From an uncultured Actinomycetes bacterium (GTDB taxonomy: Bacteria; Actinomycetota; Actinomycetes; Nanopelagicales; Nanopelagicaceae): 64,000 bases of DNA. Made by a program: the position numbers and the translations under genes. The stretch covers positions 40,090 through 104,089 of the forward strand of contig CAIMOX010000031.1 in assembly GCA_903843225.1 (NCBI GenBank), read 5' to 3'. Positions 40,372 to 52,996 of the stretch are shown here, piece by piece. Below the pieces are notes generated by a model, which had not been told where the DNA came from, ran no database searches, and saw only the letters and a list, made by a program, of their open reading frames with translations. Numbering within the stretch: position 1 is the first letter of the stretch; each line of letters starts with the position of its first letter.

Positions 40372-42474
40372 TTATTCGCCGCGTACTTTGGCGATGATCT
40401 CTTTCGCAACCGCTTGTGGAACTTCGGTGTACGAGTCAAAGGTCATGCTGTATGAAGCACGGCCCTGAGTTCTGCTTCGTAGATCTCCGACATAGCCGAA
40501 CATCTCTGAGAGTGGAACTACAGCCTTGACGATGCGGGCACCTGACCGCTCGTCCATGGATTGGATCTGGCCTCGGCGAGAGTTGAGATCGCCGATGACA
40601 TCACCCATGAAGTCTTCAGGGGTAATGACTTCTACTGACATCACTGGCTCAAGGAGAACAGGGTTCGCTAAGCGAGCTGCCTCTCTGAACGCTGCGATAC
40701 CAGCAATCTTGAATGCGAGCTCCGATGAGTCAACATCGTGATACGCGCCGTCAAGAAGAGTGATTCGAACATCCACCATTGGGTAACCAGCGAGTGGACC
40801 GTTCTGCATAGATTCCTTACAGCCAGCATCGACTGATGGGATGTATTCACGTGGTACGCGACCACCGGTGATCTTGTTAACAAATTCGTAGTGGAGCTCT
40901 GCGTTATCAGTGATTGGTTCCATTGCGATCTGGACCTTTGCGAACTGACCTGAACCACCAGACTGCTTCTTATGTGTGTAGTCGTAGCGCTCAACTGTCT
41001 TGCGAATTGTTTCGCGGTAGGCAACCTGAGGCTTTCCGACGTTCGCTTCAACCTTGAACTCACGACGCATACGGTCTACGAGGATTTCGAGGTGGAGTTC
41101 GCCCATTCCAGAGATGATGGTCTGGCCAGTCTCTTCATCTGATTGGACGTGGAAGGTTGGATCTTCTTCTGAGAGGCGCTGAATCGCGACGCCGAGTTTC
41201 TCTTGGTCGCCCTTTGTCTTTGGCTCAATCGCAACCGAGATAACAGGATCTGGGAAGTCCATTGATTCAAGGATGATTGGCTTAGCTGGATCACAGAGAG
41301 TGTTACCGGTTGTGGTGTCCTTAAGACCCATAACAGCGATGATCATTCCTGCGCCGGCTGAATCTTTCTCTTCACGCTTATTTGCGTGCATCTGGTAGAT
41401 CTTGCCGATACGTTCCTTCTTGCCGGTTGTTGCGTTAAGAACGGTTGCACCGGTCTCAAGTGTTCCGGAGTAGATACGTACGAATGTGAGCTTTCCAAGG
41501 TGTGGATCAGACATGATCTTGAATGCGAGAGCTGAGAATGGCTCTGCATCAGATGGCTGACGTGTGTCTTCCTGCTCTGGATCGTCGTACTTGTGACCAA
41601 CGATGGCAGAGATATCAAGAGGTGATGGAAGGTAACGGTTCACTGCATCGAGCATTGGCTGAACGCCCTTGTTCTTAAATGCAGAACCTGTAAGAACTGG
41701 TGTGAGCTTATCCGCGAGAGTTGCGCGACGGATTCCAGCGATGATCTCTTCTTCTGAGAGTTCGATACCTTCGAGGAACTTCTCCATGATTGCATCATCT
41801 GCATCAGCGAGAGTTTCGAGCATTGCTTCGCGGCCAGCCTTAGCTTCTTCGAGCATATCTACTGGGATCTCTTCGATTACGTAATCTTCACCCTTTTGTG
41901 TTTCTCCGCGCCAGGTGAGCGCCTTCATTGCAATGAGATCGATAACTCCGAGGAAGTCACCTTCTGATCCGATTGGAAGTTGTAGAACGAGTGCAATCGC
42001 ATTGAGACGTGAACCGATCATGTCGACACAACGTTGGAATGACGCACCGGTACGGTCAAGCTTATTAACGAAACAGATACGTGGAACGTTGTAGCGATCT
42101 GCTTGACGCCATACTGTCTCAGACTGTGGCTCTACACCAGCAACACCGTCGAATACGCAGACAGCGCCATCAAGTACACGCAGTGAACGCTCTACTTCAA
42201 CTGTGAAGTCAACGTGACCAGGTGTATCGATGATGTTGATGAGGTTGCCCTTCCACATACATGTGGTCGCAGCAGAGGTAATAGTGATTCCGCGCTCCTG
42301 CTCTTGTTCCATCCAGTCCATGGTGGCGCCGCCATCGTGAACTTCACCGATCTTGTAGTTGATACCGGTGTAAAAGAGGATGCGCTCAGTAGTCGTGGTT
42401 TTACCCGCGTCGATGTGCGCCATGATTCCAATGTTGCGAACCTTGGCTAGGTCGATTGCTGTATCTACGGCCAC
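40372..42474 (-). CDS. fusA: Elongation factor G
   Basis: 700 residues. G domain [27 protein letters not shown] and NKLDR are intact; domain IV has [18 protein letters not shown], and the C-terminus has [22 protein letters not shown]. Drives translocation and recycling. Follows rpsG by 47 bases. Confidence 0.98.
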   Translation of the reverse strand: MAVDTAIDLAKVRNIGIMAHIDAGKTTTTERILFYTGINYKIGEVHDGGATMDWMEQEQERGITITSAATTCMWKGNLINIIDTPGHVDFTVEVERSLRVLDGAVCVFDGVAGVEPQSETVWRQADRYNVPRICFVNKLDRTGASFQRCVDMIGSRLNAIALVLQLPIGSEGDFLGVIDLIAMKALTWRGETQKGEDYVIEEIPVDMLEEAKAGREAMLETLADADDAIMEKFLEGIELSEEEIIAGIRRATLADKLTPVLTGSAFKNKGVQPMLDAVNRYLPSPLDISAIVGHKYDDPEQEDTRQPSDAEPFSALAFKIMSDPHLGKLTFVRIYSGTLETGATVLNATTGKKERIGKIYQMHANKREEKDSAGAGMIIAVMGLKDTTTGNTLCDPAKPIILESMDFPDPVISVAIEPKTKGDQEKLGVAIQRLSEEDPTFHVQSDEETGQTIISGMGELHLEILVDRMRREFKVEANVGKPQVAYRETIRKTVERYDYTHKKQSGGSGQFAKVQIAMEPITDNAELHYEFVNKITGGRVPREYIPSVDAGCKESMQNGPLAGYPMVDVRITLLDGAYHDVDSSELAFKIAGIAAFREAARLANPVLLEPVMSVEVITPEDFMGDVIGDLNSRRGQIQSMDERSGARIVKAVVPLSEMFGYVGDLRSRTQGRASYSMTFDSYTEVPQAVAKEIIAKVRGE

Positions 42475-42521
42475 TTAAATAATCCCCTTAATCGTTTCTT
42501 TAATATTCTCGAAGTAACTAG

Positions 42522-42995
42522 TTACCAGCGGTAATGAGCGAAAGCCTTGTTAGCTTCAGCCATCTTGTGAGTGTCTTCGCGCTTCTTTACTGCTGCGCCC
42601 AAACCATTTGATGCATCAACGAGCTCGTTGGTGAGACGCTCTGCCATTGACTTTTCACGACGACCGCGTGAGTAATCAACTAACCAGCGAAGACCAAGTG
42701 TCATTGAACGTGCAGCCTTAACTTCGACTGGTACCTGATAGGTAGCTCCACCAACACGACGTGAACGAACTTCAACGCCTGGCTTGATGTTATCGAGTGC
42801 GCGCTTCAAGATGATGACTGGATCTGTTCCACCGGTCTTCTCGCGGCAACCTTCGAGAGCTGTGTAAACAATTGACTCAGCTGTTGAACGCTTACCTGAC
42901 AAGAGAACTTTGTTGATCAACGCTGTAACAACTGGTGAGTTGTAAACAGGATCAGCAACTACTGGTGTCTTGGTGACGGGACCTTTACGTGGCAT
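42522..42995 (-). CDS. rpsG: 30S ribosomal protein S7
   Basis: 157 residues: [20 protein letters not shown] and [23 protein letters not shown] are diagnostic. Nucleates assembly of the 30S head. One-base overlap with rpsL. Confidence 0.97.
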   Translation of the reverse strand: MPRKGPVTKTPVVADPVYNSPVVTALINKVLLSGKRSTAESIVYTALEGCREKTGGTDPVIILKRALDNIKPGVEVRSRRVGGATYQVPVEVKAARSMTLGLRWLVDYSRGRREKSMAERLTNELVDASNGLGAAVKKREDTHKMAEANKAFAHYRW

Positions 42996-43375
42996 TAGGA
43001 GGCCTTCTTCTCTCTCTTAGCGCCGTAGCGGCTACGTGATTGCTTACGGTTCTTTACACCCTGTGTATCGAGTGATCCGCGAATAATTTTGTAACGAACA
43101 CCTGGAAGATCCTTTACGCGACCACCACGTACAAGAACAATGGAGTGCTCTTGGAGGTTGTGACCTTCGCCTGGGATGTATGCAGTAATTTCCATGCCAC
43201 TTGTAAGACGTACACGTGCAACCTTACGAAGCGCGGAGTTAGGCTTCTTAGGAGTTGTTGTGTAGACACGTGTACAGACACCGCGACGCTGTGGACTTCC
43301 CTTAAGAGCAGGAGTCGTCGTCTTGGTTGTCTTTTCGGCGCGGCCCTTACGGACCAGCTGCTGAATTGTTGGCAC
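42995..43375 (-). CDS. rpsL: 30S ribosomal protein S12
   Basis: 126 residues. The decoding-site loops [19 protein letters not shown] (K43 and K44) and [13 protein letters not shown] are the streptomycin-sensitive type. First gene of rpsL-rpsG-fusA-tuf, about 95 bases after its promoter. Confidence 0.98.
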   Translation of the reverse strand: MPTIQQLVRKGRAEKTTKTTTPALKGSPQRRGVCTRVYTTTPKKPNSALRKVARVRLTSGMEITAYIPGEGHNLQEHSIVLVRGGRVKDLPGVRYKIIRGSLDTQGVKNRKQSRSRYGAKREKKAS

Positions 43376-43472
43376 TGCTTTTCTCCATTCGTTACTGCCT
43401 TTTAGTGATTTTCACGCTGACACTTCCCACCCACGAGGTCGGGCGTGTCGGACGTAAAAACGGCAGAGGAGT

Positions 43473-43501
43473 AAGGTACCCATTAGAAGCCTGAAAGTAA
43501 A
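43473..43501 (-). promoter_or_regulatory. rpsL operon promoter
   Basis: TTTACT (complement of 43496-43501), 17-base spacer, TACCTT (complement of 43473-43478), then ACTCCTCTGCCG. The downstream bases match the infA and rplM promoters. Confidence 0.6.
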
Positions 43502-43640
43502 AACGAGGGTTGTACTCCCCCTGGCCCACCCACTTTTGGGAGACACGCCGAACCCTCTAGATTTTCCAGATATCAATACCCCTTCCCCGAAATGGGCGAT
43601 TCAGATGGCTTTTTCGGCTCCGCTAGGCGATGGTTGAGAC

Positions 43641-44306
43641 ATGAAGCGCATCAGCCGGCCCGGTATCCCCACAATTGCGCCCAAATTGCGTGGAATTATC
43701 CATTTAGTCATGAGCCCGCTCTCGCTAGCAGCTGGATTGACCCTCATAACGGTCGCTGACCGCATGCGTGGGCGCCTAACTCTGGGGATCTTTACCCTGA
43801 CAGCCTTCCTGCTCTTCACCTGTAGCGCCCTCTACCACCGGATTAAATGGAGCACCCACACCAAGGCGATCTGGCGCCGGATCGATCACGCCAATATCCC
43901 AATCCTCATCGCAGGGTCATATACCCCCTTCGCGGTCTTCCTCTTGGATCGCCGACAAGCGACCATCTTGCTCTCACTCGTCTGGGGCGGGGCGATCTTT
44001 ACCGCACTCATGCGCGTGCTTTGGATTAATGCACCTAGGTGGCTCTACGTACCGCTTTATATTGCACTTGGTTGGGCTGCAATTATTTATCTTCCAGAGT
44101 TTTACACCAAAGGCGGCGTTGCAGTATTCGTGCTCATTCTGATTGGCGGGCTCTGTTACTCACTTGGTGGATTGATCTATGGAATCAAGCGACCAAACTT
44201 TTCTATCAAGTGGTTTGGCTTTCACGAACTCTTTCACGCACTTACTGCGGCGGCATTTATCTGCCAGTTCACTGCAGCTGGGCTCGTAGTATTTACATCG
44301 CATTAA
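43641..44306 (+). CDS. Hemolysin III / TrhA-YqfA family membrane protein
   Basis: 221 residues with seven predicted membrane segments. Family motifs are SALYHR, RRIDHANIPILIAGSYTP, GGLCYSLGGLIYGIKRPN and FGFHELFHALTAAA, which include the conserved His/Ser/Asp residues shared with the PAQR/CREST superfamily. Relatives influence membrane lipid homeostasis; cytolytic activity is documented only in a few. It is a plus-strand single gene between the convergent rpoC end and the rpsL promoter. Confidence 0.92.
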   Translation: MKRISRPGIPTIAPKLRGIIHLVMSPLSLAAGLTLITVADRMRGRLTLGIFTLTAFLLFTCSALYHRIKWSTHTKAIWRRIDHANIPILIAGSYTPFAVFLLDRRQATILLSLVWGGAIFTALMRVLWINAPRWLYVPLYIALGWAAIIYLPEFYTKGGVAVFVLILIGGLCYSLGGLIYGIKRPNFSIKWFGFHELFHALTAAAFICQFTAAGLVVFTSH

Positions 44307-44331
44307 TGTTTTTCTGTAATGAAGTTGAAAT

Positions 44332-44366
44332 AAAAAAACCCCGTCCATAGTACACGGGGTTTTTTA
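44332..44366. terminator. Bidirectional terminator between hemolysin III gene and rpoC
   Basis: CCCCGT (44339-44344), 9-base loop, ACGGGG (44354-44359), with an A7 run before and T7 run after. Serves both convergent genes. Confidence 0.92.
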
Positions 44367-44377
44367 TATAACTACTT

Positions 44378-47300
44378 TTAGCGTACTTCGAGATCATCCA
44401 AACGAACTGCTTCGCCGGATCCTTGTGTCTCAAATGGTGTGAAGTCATACTCGTCATAAGCAGCGTAAACAGCTGCCTTTGCCTCTTCTGTCGGCTCAAC
44501 ACGCACGTTGCGATAACGAGCAAGTCCAGTACCAGCAGGGATGAGCTTTCCGATAATGACGTTCTCCTTGAGACCAAGCAGTGGATCGCTCTTCTCTGAG
44601 AGTGCAGCATCCGTAAGAACCTTGGTGGTCTCTTGGAATGATGCAGCTGATAGCCATGACTCAGTTGCGAGGGATGCCTTGGTGATACCCATAAGTTCTG
44701 GGCGACCTGATGCAGCCTTGCCACCTGATGTCACAACGCGGCGGTTCTCTGTTTCAAAGAGTCCACGCTCGACGAGAGCACCTGGAAGGATCTCTGTATC
44801 GCCTGGCTCAAGCACAGTGATGCGCTTTAACATCTGGCGAACAATGATTTCGATGTGCTTATCGTGGATCGATACGCCCTGTGAGCGGTATACCTCTTGG
44901 ATCTCGTTGACCAAGTGAATCTGGGTCTGACGAGGTCCGAGAATACGGAGTACCTGCTTTGGATCGATCGCTCCAACAACGAGCTTCTGTCCGACGGTGA
45001 CGCGTGCGCCATCTTCGACGAGGAGCTTCTGACGACGAGTGATTGGGTATGCGACTGGTTCGCCACCATCTTCTGGTGTGACAACAATCTTCTTACCCTT
45101 GGCATCTTCGATAAAGCTGATTACGCCAGCTGCCTCTGAGATCGGAGCAACGCCCTTAGGGGTACGTGCTTCGAAGAGTTCGACGATACGTGGCAGACCG
45201 TGTGTGATGTCATCTCCAGCCACACCACCGGTGTGGAAGGTACGCATGGTGAGCTGAGTTCCAGGTTCACCGATTGACTGCGCTGCGATGATTCCAACAG
45301 CTTCGCCGACATCAACGATCTTGCCTGATGCCATTGAGCGGCCGTAACACATTGCACACTGGCCGACCTTTGAATCACATGTAAGTACTGAACGGATCTT
45401 CACTTCAGCGACGCCTGATGCAACCAGGAGATCGATATTGGCATCGCCAAGATCGGTTCCGGCTGCAAGAACTACCTTGCCGTTCATTTCGACATCTTCT
45501 GCCAAGTTACGACCGAAGAGCGCTGTCTCGACATGCTCATCGCGAACGAGTTCGCCCTGAGGTGATGTTGCTGCGATGCGAAGCGTGAGACCACGATCGG
45601 TTCCACAATCTTCTTCACGGATGATGACATCCTGAGCAACGTCGCAGAGACGACGGGTCAAGTAACCCGAGTCAGCAGTACGTAGCGCGGTATCAGCAAG
45701 ACCCTTACGGGCACCGTGTGTTGAGATGAAGTACTCAAGCACTGAGAGGCCTTCACGGAAGTTCGACTTAATTGGGCGAGGAATAATTTCACCCTTTGGG
45801 TTCGCTACAAGTCCACGCATACCTGCGATCTGACGGATCTGCATCATGTTTCCACGTGCACCAGAGAAGACCATCATCCAAACAGGATTGGTCTTAGGGA
45901 AGTTCTCTTCCATCTCTTTACCGACTTCAGCAGTTGCCTGAGTCCAGATCTCGATCAATTCCTGACGACGCTCGTCATCAGTGATCAGACCCTTCTCATA
46001 CTGTGATTGAACCTTGTCAGCCTTATCTTCGTAGCCAGCAAGGATCTCTGGCTTACGTGCAGGTGTAACAACATCTTCAAGACCGATGGTGATACCTGCG
46101 CGAGTAGCCCAGTAGAAACCGAGTGACTTAAGGGCATCGAGTGTCTGCGCTACAACGACCTTCGGGCACTTTTCAGCAAGTGAGTTCACAAGCTTTCCGA
46201 GTTCCTTCTTGGTGACGTCGTAGTCGACGAAATCAATCTCTGCTGGGAGCACTTCATTAAAGAGTGCGCGGCCGAGTGTTGATTCAAGGACTGATCCTGC
46301 TCCGGTACGAATTTTGATCTTCGCTTGAAGTGAGAGGGTTCCTTGTTCGAAAGCCATAAGAGCTTCTGCAACAGAACCGAATGCACGACCTTCGCCAACC
46401 TGTGCAGGACGGAGCGAGGTCAAGAAGTAGAGACCAAGGACCATATCCTGAGTTGGAGATGTGATCGGACGACCCGATGCTGGTGAAAGGATGTTGTTGC
46501 TTGAGAGCATAAGTACACGAGCTTCTGCTTGTGCTTCTGCTGACAGTGGCAAGTGAACAGCCATCTGGTCACCATCGAAGTCAGCGTTAAACGCTGTACA
46601 TACGAGTGGGTGAATCTGAATAGCCTTACCTTCAACCAATTGAGGTTCGAAGGCCTGGATACCCAAGCGGTGCAGGGTAGGTGCGCGGTTCAGTAGTACT
46701 GGATGCTCGGCAATAACTTCTTCGAGGACATCCCATACAACTGGACGAGCACGCTCGACCATACGCTTTGCAGATTTAATGTTCTGGGCGTGGTTGAGAT
46801 CGACAAGACGCTTCATCACGAATGGCTTGAAGAGCTCAAGTGCCATCTGCTTTGGAAGTCCGCACTGATGCAACTTCAACTGTGGTCCAACGACGATTAC
46901 TGAACGGCCAGAGTAGTCAACGCGCTTTCCAAGCAAGTTCTGACGGAAACGACCCTGCTTACCCTTCAACATATCTGAGAGTGACTTCAGCGGACGGTTT
47001 CCTGGGCCAGTTACTGGACGACCACGGCGACCGTTATCGAAGAGTGAGTCGACAGCTTCTTGAAGCATGCGCTTCTCGTTGTTGACGATGATCTCTGGAG
47101 CACCAAGATCAGCAAGACGCTTCAAACGGTTGTTACGGTTGATGACGCGGCGATAGAGATCGTTGAGATCTGATGTCGCAAAACGTCCGCCATCAAGCTG
47201 AACCATTGGGCGTAGATCTGGTGGGATAACAGGAACAGCATCAAGAACCATTGAAGCTGGCTTGTTGCTGGTGTTAAGGAATGAAGAGACGACCTTGAGA

Positions 47301-48184
47301 CGCTTGATAGCGCGGGTCTTCTTCTGGCCCTTACCTGTCTGTGAAAGTTCATTAAGAAGTACGAACTCGGCTTGGAGATCGAATGTCTCAAGGCGTGCCT
47401 TAATGGCAGATGCACCCATTGAACCTTCGAAGTAAACGCCGTAACGATCGCGCATCTCGCGGTAGAGGCCTTCATCACCTTCGAGGTCTTGAACCTTGAG
47501 GTTCTTAAAGCGTGCCCAGACTGCATCGAGACGATCGAGTTCTCGCTGTGCTCGGTCACGAGTTGCCTTGAGCTCACGCTCTGCAGATTCGCGAACCTTG
47601 CGCTTTACATCAGCCTTCTCACCAGCAGCCTCAAGCTCTGCGAGATCGCTCTCGAGCTTCTTGGTGCGTGAGTCGAGATCTGTATCGCGACGAGTTTCGA
47701 TCTTCTTCTTATCGTTTGAAAGGCGCTTCTCAAGCTGTGGCAGATCTTCAGCGCGAGCTTCAGTATCAACCGCAGTGATCATGTAAGCAGCGAAGTAGAT
47801 GACCTTCTCGAGATCCTTTGGAGCGAGATCGAGGAGGTAACCCAAACGGCTTGGAACACCCTTGAAGTACCAGATATGTGTAACAGGAGCAGCAAGCTCG
47901 ATGTGACCCATGCGCTCACGGCGAACCTTGGCGCGTGTAACTTCTACACCGCAACGCTCACAGATGATGCCCTTGAATCGAACGCGCTTGTACTTACCGC
48001 AATAACATTCCCAGTCACGAGTAGGTCCGAAGATCTTCTCATCGAAGAGTCCGTCCTTCTCTGGCTTGAGTGTGCGGTAGTTGATGGTCTCTGGCTTCTT
48101 GACTTCACCAAAGGACCACTCGCGAATATTGTCGGTCGACGCTAGGCCGATACGTAGTTCATCAAAGAAATTAACATCCAACAT
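44378..48184 (-). CDS. rpoC: RNA polymerase beta-prime subunit
   Basis: 1268 residues. The N-terminal zinc site is [21 protein letters not shown]; the catalytic loop [14 protein letters not shown] holds the three Mg2+-binding Asp. The second zinc site includes [13 protein letters not shown], and the trigger-loop region is near [22 protein letters not shown] coiled-coil-rich stretch (about 145-225) is the actinobacterial-type insertion. Follows rpoB by 12 bases. Confidence 0.98.
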   Translation of the reverse strand: MLDVNFFDELRIGLASTDNIREWSFGEVKKPETINYRTLKPEKDGLFDEKIFGPTRDWECYCGKYKRVRFKGIICERCGVEVTRAKVRRERMGHIELAAPVTHIWYFKGVPSRLGYLLDLAPKDLEKVIYFAAYMITAVDTEARAEDLPQLEKRLSNDKKKIETRRDTDLDSRTKKLESDLAELEAAGEKADVKRKVRESAERELKATRDRAQRELDRLDAVWARFKNLKVQDLEGDEGLYREMRDRYGVYFEGSMGASAIKARLETFDLQAEFVLLNELSQTGKGQKKTRAIKRLKVVSSFLNTSNKPASMVLDAVPVIPPDLRPMVQLDGGRFATSDLNDLYRRVINRNNRLKRLADLGAPEIIVNNEKRMLQEAVDSLFDNGRRGRPVTGPGNRPLKSLSDMLKGKQGRFRQNLLGKRVDYSGRSVIVVGPQLKLHQCGLPKQMALELFKPFVMKRLVDLNHAQNIKSAKRMVERARPVVWDVLEEVIAEHPVLLNRAPTLHRLGIQAFEPQLVEGKAIQIHPLVCTAFNADFDGDQMAVHLPLSAEAQAEARVLMLSSNNILSPASGRPITSPTQDMVLGLYFLTSLRPAQVGEGRAFGSVAEALMAFEQGTLSLQAKIKIRTGAGSVLESTLGRALFNEVLPAEIDFVDYDVTKKELGKLVNSLAEKCPKVVVAQTLDALKSLGFYWATRAGITIGLEDVVTPARKPEILAGYEDKADKVQSQYEKGLITDDERRQELIEIWTQATAEVGKEMEENFPKTNPVWMMVFSGARGNMMQIRQIAGMRGLVANPKGEIIPRPIKSNFREGLSVLEYFISTHGARKGLADTALRTADSGYLTRRLCDVAQDVIIREEDCGTDRGLTLRIAATSPQGELVRDEHVETALFGRNLAEDVEMNGKVVLAAGTDLGDANIDLLVASGVAEVKIRSVLTCDSKVGQCAMCYGRSMASGKIVDVGEAVGIIAAQSIGEPGTQLTMRTFHTGGVAGDDITHGLPRIVELFEARTPKGVAPISEAAGVISFIEDAKGKKIVVTPEDGGEPVAYPITRRQKLLVEDGARVTVGQKLVVGAIDPKQVLRILGPRQTQIHLVNEIQEVYRSQGVSIHDKHIEIIVRQMLKRITVLEPGDTEILPGALVERGLFETENRRVVTSGGKAASGRPELMGITKASLATESWLSAASFQETTKVLTDAALSEKSDPLLGLKENVIIGKLIPAGTGLARYRNVRVEPTEEAKAAVYAAYDEYDFTPFETQGSGEAVRLDDLEVR

Positions 48185-48196
48185 GGTTGTCTATCC

Positions 48197-51100
48197 TCAC
48201 ACTTCTTCTACGCTGCTTGGCTCAACTCGTGACAAGTTGATACCTAGCTCTTCGGCGGCACGGAACACTTCTTCGTCAGTATCGCGCAATTGAATTGCGA
48301 CACCTTCGGATGAGAGAACTTCGACGTTCAAGCAGAGAGATTGCATCTCTTTCACAAGAACCTTGAAGGACTCTGGAATACCAGGCTCAGGGATATTTTC
48401 ACCCTTAACGATGGCTTCATAAACCTTTACGCGACCAAGTACGTCATCTGACTTGATGGTGAGCAACTCTTGGAGCGTGTACGCGGCTCCGTAAGCTTCA
48501 AGTGCCCAAACTTCCATCTCACCAAAGCGCTGGCCACCGAACTGGGCTTTTCCGCCAAGTGGTTGCTGCGTAATCATTGAGTAAGGTCCAGTTGAACGTG
48601 CGTGGATCTTGTCATCTACCAAGTGGTGGAGCTTCAAGACATACATGTAACCAACTGAGATAGGAGCCTTGTATGGCTCACCGGTGCGGCCATCAAACAA
48701 CTGCGCCTTACCGTTTGCTCCGACCAACTGCATTCCATCCTTGTTAGGAAGGGTTGATCCGAGAAGACCAATGAGTTCTTCTTCACGAGCACCATCGAAT
48801 ACTGGTGTGGCAACTCTTCCGCCTGGTGCCTGATCTGCTGCACCAATCTTGCGGAGGTTCTCTTGCCATGGTTCGTTGCCTTCGAGCTTCCAACCAGCCT
48901 TCGCAACCCAACCGAGGTGGAGTTCGAGTACCTGTCCGACGTTCATACGTCCTGGTACGCCGAGTGGATTCAAGATGACATCGACAGGAGTTCCATCTTC
49001 GAGGAATGGCATATCTTCCTGAGGAAGAATCTTCGAGATAACACCCTTATTACCGTGACGACCAGCAAGCTTGTCACCGTCTTGGATCTTACGCTTCTGC
49101 GCAACATAGACGCGGACAACCTGGTTGACGCCAGCAGGTAGTTCGTAATCTTCAGAGTCAGCGATTGTTACGCCGATAACCTTGCCTGATTCACCGTGAG
49201 GAACCTTGAGTGAGGTATCGCGAACTTCGCGAGCCTTCTCACCAAAGATTGCACGGAGCAAACGCTCTTCAGGGGTAAGTTCGGTCTCTCCCTTAGGAGT
49301 TACCTTTCCTACGAGGATATCGCCAGGAACAACATCTGCGCCGACGCGGATGATTCCACGATCGTCGAGATCTGAGAGAACTTCTTCGCTGACATTTGGA
49401 ATGTCGCGAGTGATCTCTTCTGCACCGAGCTTGGTATCGCGCGCATCGACTTCGTACTCTTCGATGTGAATCGAGGTAAGTACATCATCTTGAACGAGGC
49501 GCTGCGAAAGAATGATCGCATCTTCGTAGTTGTGACCTTCCCATGACATAAATGCCACGAGCAAGTTCTTTCCGAGAGCCATCTCGCCCTTATCGGTTGA
49601 TGGACCGTCAGCAATAACCTGACCAGGTTCAACGCGATCGCCCTTAGAGACAAGCACCTTCATGTTGCGGCTTGTTCCTTGGTTTGAGCGGACAAACTTC
49701 TCAACGAAGTAATGCTCTGTAGTTCCATCATCATTCATGACGGTCACTTCATCAGCCTGAACGACTGTGACTACGCCTGGCTTGCGAGCAAGTAGGACAT
49801 CGCCAGCATCGACAGCGGCACGGAACTCCATACCGGTTCCGACAAATGGTGACTCAGCGCGAAGCAGTGGAACTGCCTGACGCATCATGTTCGAGCCCAT
49901 CAATGCGCGGTTAGCGTCATCGTGCTCGAGGAATGGAATCATCGCTGTTGCGACAGAAACCATCTGACGTGGTGAGACGTCCATGTAATCAACTTCATCA
50001 GCCAAGATGTATTCAACTTCGCCACCACGACGACGAACCAATACGCGCTCTTCTGCGAAATGGCTATCTGCTGTCAAAGGAGCATTTGCTTGAGCAATGA
50101 TGTGCTCATCTTCTTCATCAGCGGTGAGGTAATCGATCTGATCTGTGACCTTGCCCTTTGCAACCTTGCGGTAAGGGGTCTCGATAAATCCGAATGGTGT
50201 AACGCGAGCATATGTAGCAAGCGAACCGATCAATCCAATGTTTGGACCTTCAGGGGTTTCGATTGGACACATACGACCGTAATGCGATGGGTGCACGTCA
50301 CGGACTTCGAAGCCTGCGCGTTCACGTGAGAGACCGCCGGGTCCAAGTGCAGATAGACGACGCTTGTGTGTCATACCTGAAAGTGGGTTGGTCTGATCCA
50401 TGAACTGTGAGAGCTGTGAAGTTCCGAAGAACTCCTTGATCGATGCAACAACTGGACGGATGTTGATCAAGGTCTGAGGAGTAATTGCCTCAACATCTTG
50501 AGTTGTCATACGTTCGCGAACAACGCGCTCCATACGAGAAAGTCCGATACGAACCTGGTTCTGAATGAGTTCGCCAACGGTGCGGAGACGACGGTTACCG
50601 AAGTGATCGATATCGTCCTTCTCTACGCGCACTTCCTTGCCATATTCAAGAAGTGCATCGCCCTTGTGAAGTGATGCCAAGTACTTGATTGTTCCGACGA
50701 TATCTTCAATGGTGAGAAGACCCTTGTTGAGATCGAGCTCTAGACCGAGCTTCTTATTAACCTTGAAGCGGCCAACCTTTGCGAGGTCGTAACGCTTTGG
50801 GTTGAAGTAAAGGTTCTCAATGAGGTTCTGTGCAGCTTCCTTGGTTGGTGGCTCGCCTGGGCGAAGCTTGCGGTAGATATCAAGGAGCGCTTCATCTTGA
50901 GTATTGACGTTATCTTTTTCAAGAGTTTGGCGGATTGATTCGTACTCACCGAACTGTTCAAGGATCTGTTCTGATGTCCAACCAAGAGCCTTGAGGAAGA
51001 CAGTGACAGATTGCTTACGCTTGCGATCGATACGAACGCCGACGAGATCCTTCTTATCGATTTCAAATTCAAGCCAAGCACCACGGCTAGGAATGATCTT

Positions 51101-51643
51101 TGATGTGAAGATATCTTTATCAGATGCCTTCTCGATTGCCTGCTCGAAGTAGACGCCAGGTGAACGGACGATCTGTGAAACAACAACGCGCTCGGTTCCG
51201 TTAATAACGAAGGTTCCGCGTGGTGTCATCAATGGGAAGTCACCCATGAAGACGGTCTGAGACTTGATTTCGCCAGTCTCGTTATTTGTAAATTCAGCGG
51301 TCACAAAGAGTGGCGCGCTGTATGTCATATCGCGCTCTTTGCACTCTGCAATCGTGTTCTTTGGTGGCTCAAAACGGTGATCGTGGAACGAGAGCGACAT
51401 CTTGCCCTGGAAGTCTTCGATCGGAGAGATCTCCTCGAAGATTTCTTCTAGACCAGATTGCTGTGGGACTTCGCCACGCCCACTCTTCTCAGCCTCAGCA
51501 AGACGAGTGCGCCACAATTCGTTTCCAAGTAACCAATCAACGCTGTCGAGCTGTAGCGAAAGAAGGTTTGGAACTTCGAGTGGTTCACGGATCTTTGCGA
51601 ATGAGGTACGGGCAGGGGCAAACGATTTCGATTTCGCGGCCAA
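48197..51643 (-). CDS. rpoB: RNA polymerase beta subunit
   Basis: 1148 residues. The start codon is TTG (51641-51643) with a strong GGAGG 5 bases upstream, as in mycobacterial rpoB. The rifampicin region [20 protein letters not shown] is intact at the main resistance positions (Asp, His and Ser present), but has Thr418 where Escherichia coli has Asn518 and Met424 where it has Ile524. Catalytic-core segments [20 protein letters not shown] and the [21 protein letters not shown] loop are standard. Confidence 0.98.
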   Translation of the reverse strand: MAAKSKSFAPARTSFAKIREPLEVPNLLSLQLDSVDWLLGNELWRTRLAEAEKSGRGEVPQQSGLEEIFEEISPIEDFQGKMSLSFHDHRFEPPKNTIAECKERDMTYSAPLFVTAEFTNNETGEIKSQTVFMGDFPLMTPRGTFVINGTERVVVSQIVRSPGVYFEQAIEKASDKDIFTSKIIPSRGAWLEFEIDKKDLVGVRIDRKRKQSVTVFLKALGWTSEQILEQFGEYESIRQTLEKDNVNTQDEALLDIYRKLRPGEPPTKEAAQNLIENLYFNPKRYDLAKVGRFKVNKKLGLELDLNKGLLTIEDIVGTIKYLASLHKGDALLEYGKEVRVEKDDIDHFGNRRLRTVGELIQNQVRIGLSRMERVVRERMTTQDVEAITPQTLINIRPVVASIKEFFGTSQLSQFMDQTNPLSGMTHKRRLSALGPGGLSRERAGFEVRDVHPSHYGRMCPIETPEGPNIGLIGSLATYARVTPFGFIETPYRKVAKGKVTDQIDYLTADEEDEHIIAQANAPLTADSHFAEERVLVRRRGGEVEYILADEVDYMDVSPRQMVSVATAMIPFLEHDDANRALMGSNMMRQAVPLLRAESPFVGTGMEFRAAVDAGDVLLARKPGVVTVVQADEVTVMNDDGTTEHYFVEKFVRSNQGTSRNMKVLVSKGDRVEPGQVIADGPSTDKGEMALGKNLLVAFMSWEGHNYEDAIILSQRLVQDDVLTSIHIEEYEVDARDTKLGAEEITRDIPNVSEEVLSDLDDRGIIRVGADVVPGDILVGKVTPKGETELTPEERLLRAIFGEKAREVRDTSLKVPHGESGKVIGVTIADSEDYELPAGVNQVVRVYVAQKRKIQDGDKLAGRHGNKGVISKILPQEDMPFLEDGTPVDVILNPLGVPGRMNVGQVLELHLGWVAKAGWKLEGNEPWQENLRKIGAADQAPGGRVATPVFDGAREEELIGLLGSTLPNKDGMQLVGANGKAQLFDGRTGEPYKAPISVGYMYVLKLHHLVDDKIHARSTGPYSMITQQPLGGKAQFGGQRFGEMEVWALEAYGAAYTLQELLTIKSDDVLGRVKVYEAIVKGENIPEPGIPESFKVLVKEMQSLCLNVEVLSSEGVAIQLRDTDEEVFRAAEELGINLSRVEPSSVEEV

Positions 51644-51745
51644 TGTTCCTCCAGATTAGATAACGAGCACTGTTAAAAGACAGCTACCGCTAGGTCTCGA
51701 CCGCAATATGTCTGAACCCCAGAGGTGGAAAAATTGTGAAGGGCA

Positions 51746-51775
51746 AGAGTACCCAGCCACCCCCATAAATGGCAA
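51746..51775 (-). promoter_or_regulatory. rpoBC promoter
   Basis: TTGCCA (complement of 51770-51775), 18-base spacer, TACTCT (complement of 51746-51751), then TGCCCTTCAC. A leader of about 95 bases precedes the rpoB TTG. Confidence 0.6.
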
Positions 51776-51813
51776 TTCGGTGGTATACCTCCCCCATTCC
51801 AGCCCGGAAGAGG

Positions 51814-51850
51814 AAAAGGCCCCAACTCCAGAAGGAGTTGGGGCCTTTTT
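51814..51850 (-). terminator. rplJL terminator
   Basis: AAAAGGCCCCAACTCC (51814-51829), loop AGAA, GGAGTTGGGGCCTTTT (51834-51849): a perfect 16-base-pair stem, with T/A runs on both strands. It lies 8 bases beyond the rplL stop and upstream of rpoB. Confidence 0.93.
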
Positions 51851-51857
51851 GAGGAAT

Positions 51858-52238
51858 TTACTTGATTGAGACCGTTGCGCCAGCAGCTTCGAGAGCAGCC
51901 TTCGCCTTGTCTACAGCTTCCTTTGTACCCTTTTCGATCAAGGTTGCAGGAGTTGCATCTACGAGATCCTTTGCTTCCTTGAGACCAAGAGCAGAGTTGA
52001 TTCCGCGAACTTCCTTGATCACAGCGATCTTCTGTGAACCAGCATTTTCGAGGATGAGTGAGAACTCGTCCTGTGCATCTGCTGCGCCTGCGGCTGCGCC
52101 ACCGGCTGCTGCTGCGGCTACTGGAGCTGCTGCAGTTACATCGAACTCTGTCTCGAACGCCTTAACGAAATCTGAGAGCTCAACAAGGGTCATCTCCTTG
52201 AATGCTGCCATCAAATCATCTGATGAGATCTTTGCCAT
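51858..52238 (-). CDS. rplL: 50S ribosomal protein L7/L12
   Basis: 126 residues. The N-terminal dimerisation helix ([13 protein letters not shown]) is followed by an Ala/Gly hinge (about 35-54) and the factor-binding domain [21 protein letters not shown] and [19 protein letters not shown] sequence. Forms the ribosomal stalk with L10. Confidence 0.97.
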   Translation of the reverse strand: MAKISSDDLMAAFKEMTLVELSDFVKAFETEFDVTAAAPVAAAAAGGAAAGAADAQDEFSLILENAGSQKIAVIKEVRGINSALGLKEAKDLVDATPATLIEKGTKEAVDKAKAALEAAGATVSIK

Positions 52239-52286
52239 TTTTTATTCCTTTTCTTAAGACTTTGGTTTGGATTACTGAACTTCGGC

Positions 52287-52931
52287 TTATTCAGCTGCTG
52301 GCTCGGCTGGAACCTCTGCCACGACGGCATCGGCTACTGGCTCGGACACTGGGCTTTCAAGAACTTCGGTTGACTCAGTCACAGCTTCAGCTGGAACCTC
52401 TGCCACCTCGGTTGATGCATCTGGCTGGGACACCGCTGGTGCTCCTTGCTCGGACTCTTGCTTAAGACGGAGTGCATCGAAGGTACGCGCGGCCTTAGCC
52501 ATTGTGCCCTTCATTGCGCCTGCCAACTTAGCCAAGAGAACTTCGCGTGACTCGAGGTCAGCGAGCTTCATGATCTCTGCAGTTGTTACAGCCTTGCCTT
52601 CGAAGATTCCACCCTTAATGATGAGGAGTGGATTCTCCTTCTGGAAATTCTTCAAGCTCTTCGCTGCCTCAATCGCATCACCCTTGATGAATGCGAGCGC
52701 TGAAGGGCCGATGAGGAGATCATCTGAGATCTCTACGCCAGCATTCTTTGCTGCAATCTTGGTCAAGGTGTTCTTTACGACTGAATACTTGGTATCTCCA
52801 CCAAGTGAACGACGAAGCGCCTTCATTGAGCTCACGGTTAGACCGCGATACTCGGTGAGGACAGTCGCGCTAGCTGAACGAAAATCTTCGGTCAGTTCGG
52901 CAACTGCGGCTTCCTTATCAGGACGCGCCAT
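52287..52931 (-). CDS. rplJ: 50S ribosomal protein L10 with long acidic tail
   Basis: 214 residues. The core (to about 150) has [36 protein letters not shown] sequence, [10 protein letters not shown] and [21 protein letters not shown]. The last 60 residues are Ala/Glu/Val/Pro-rich and repeat VAEVPAE, which is longer than usual. L10 anchors L7/L12 and represses its own mRNA leader. Follows the L10 leader and attenuator. Confidence 0.95.
   Translation of the reverse strand: MARPDKEAAVAELTEDFRSASATVLTEYRGLTVSSMKALRRSLGGDTKYSVVKNTLTKIAAKNAGVEISDDLLIGPSALAFIKGDAIEAAKSLKNFQKENPLLIIKGGIFEGKAVTTAEIMKLADLESREVLLAKLAGAMKGTMAKAARTFDALRLKQESEQGAPAVSQPDASTEVAEVPAEAVTESTEVLESPVSEPVADAVVAEVPAEPAAE
52306..52406. 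repeat. 17-base direct repeat in the rplJ tail
   Basis: GCTGGAACCTCTGCCAC occurs at 52306-52322 and 52390-52406, encoding the duplicated VAEVPAE of L10. Confidence 0.75.
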
Positions 52932-52996
52932 TTGCTTCCTTTCTACAAAACTCTAAAGTGCTTTTGCACTTCAATCACGTCAATATGCGAGCCGGA

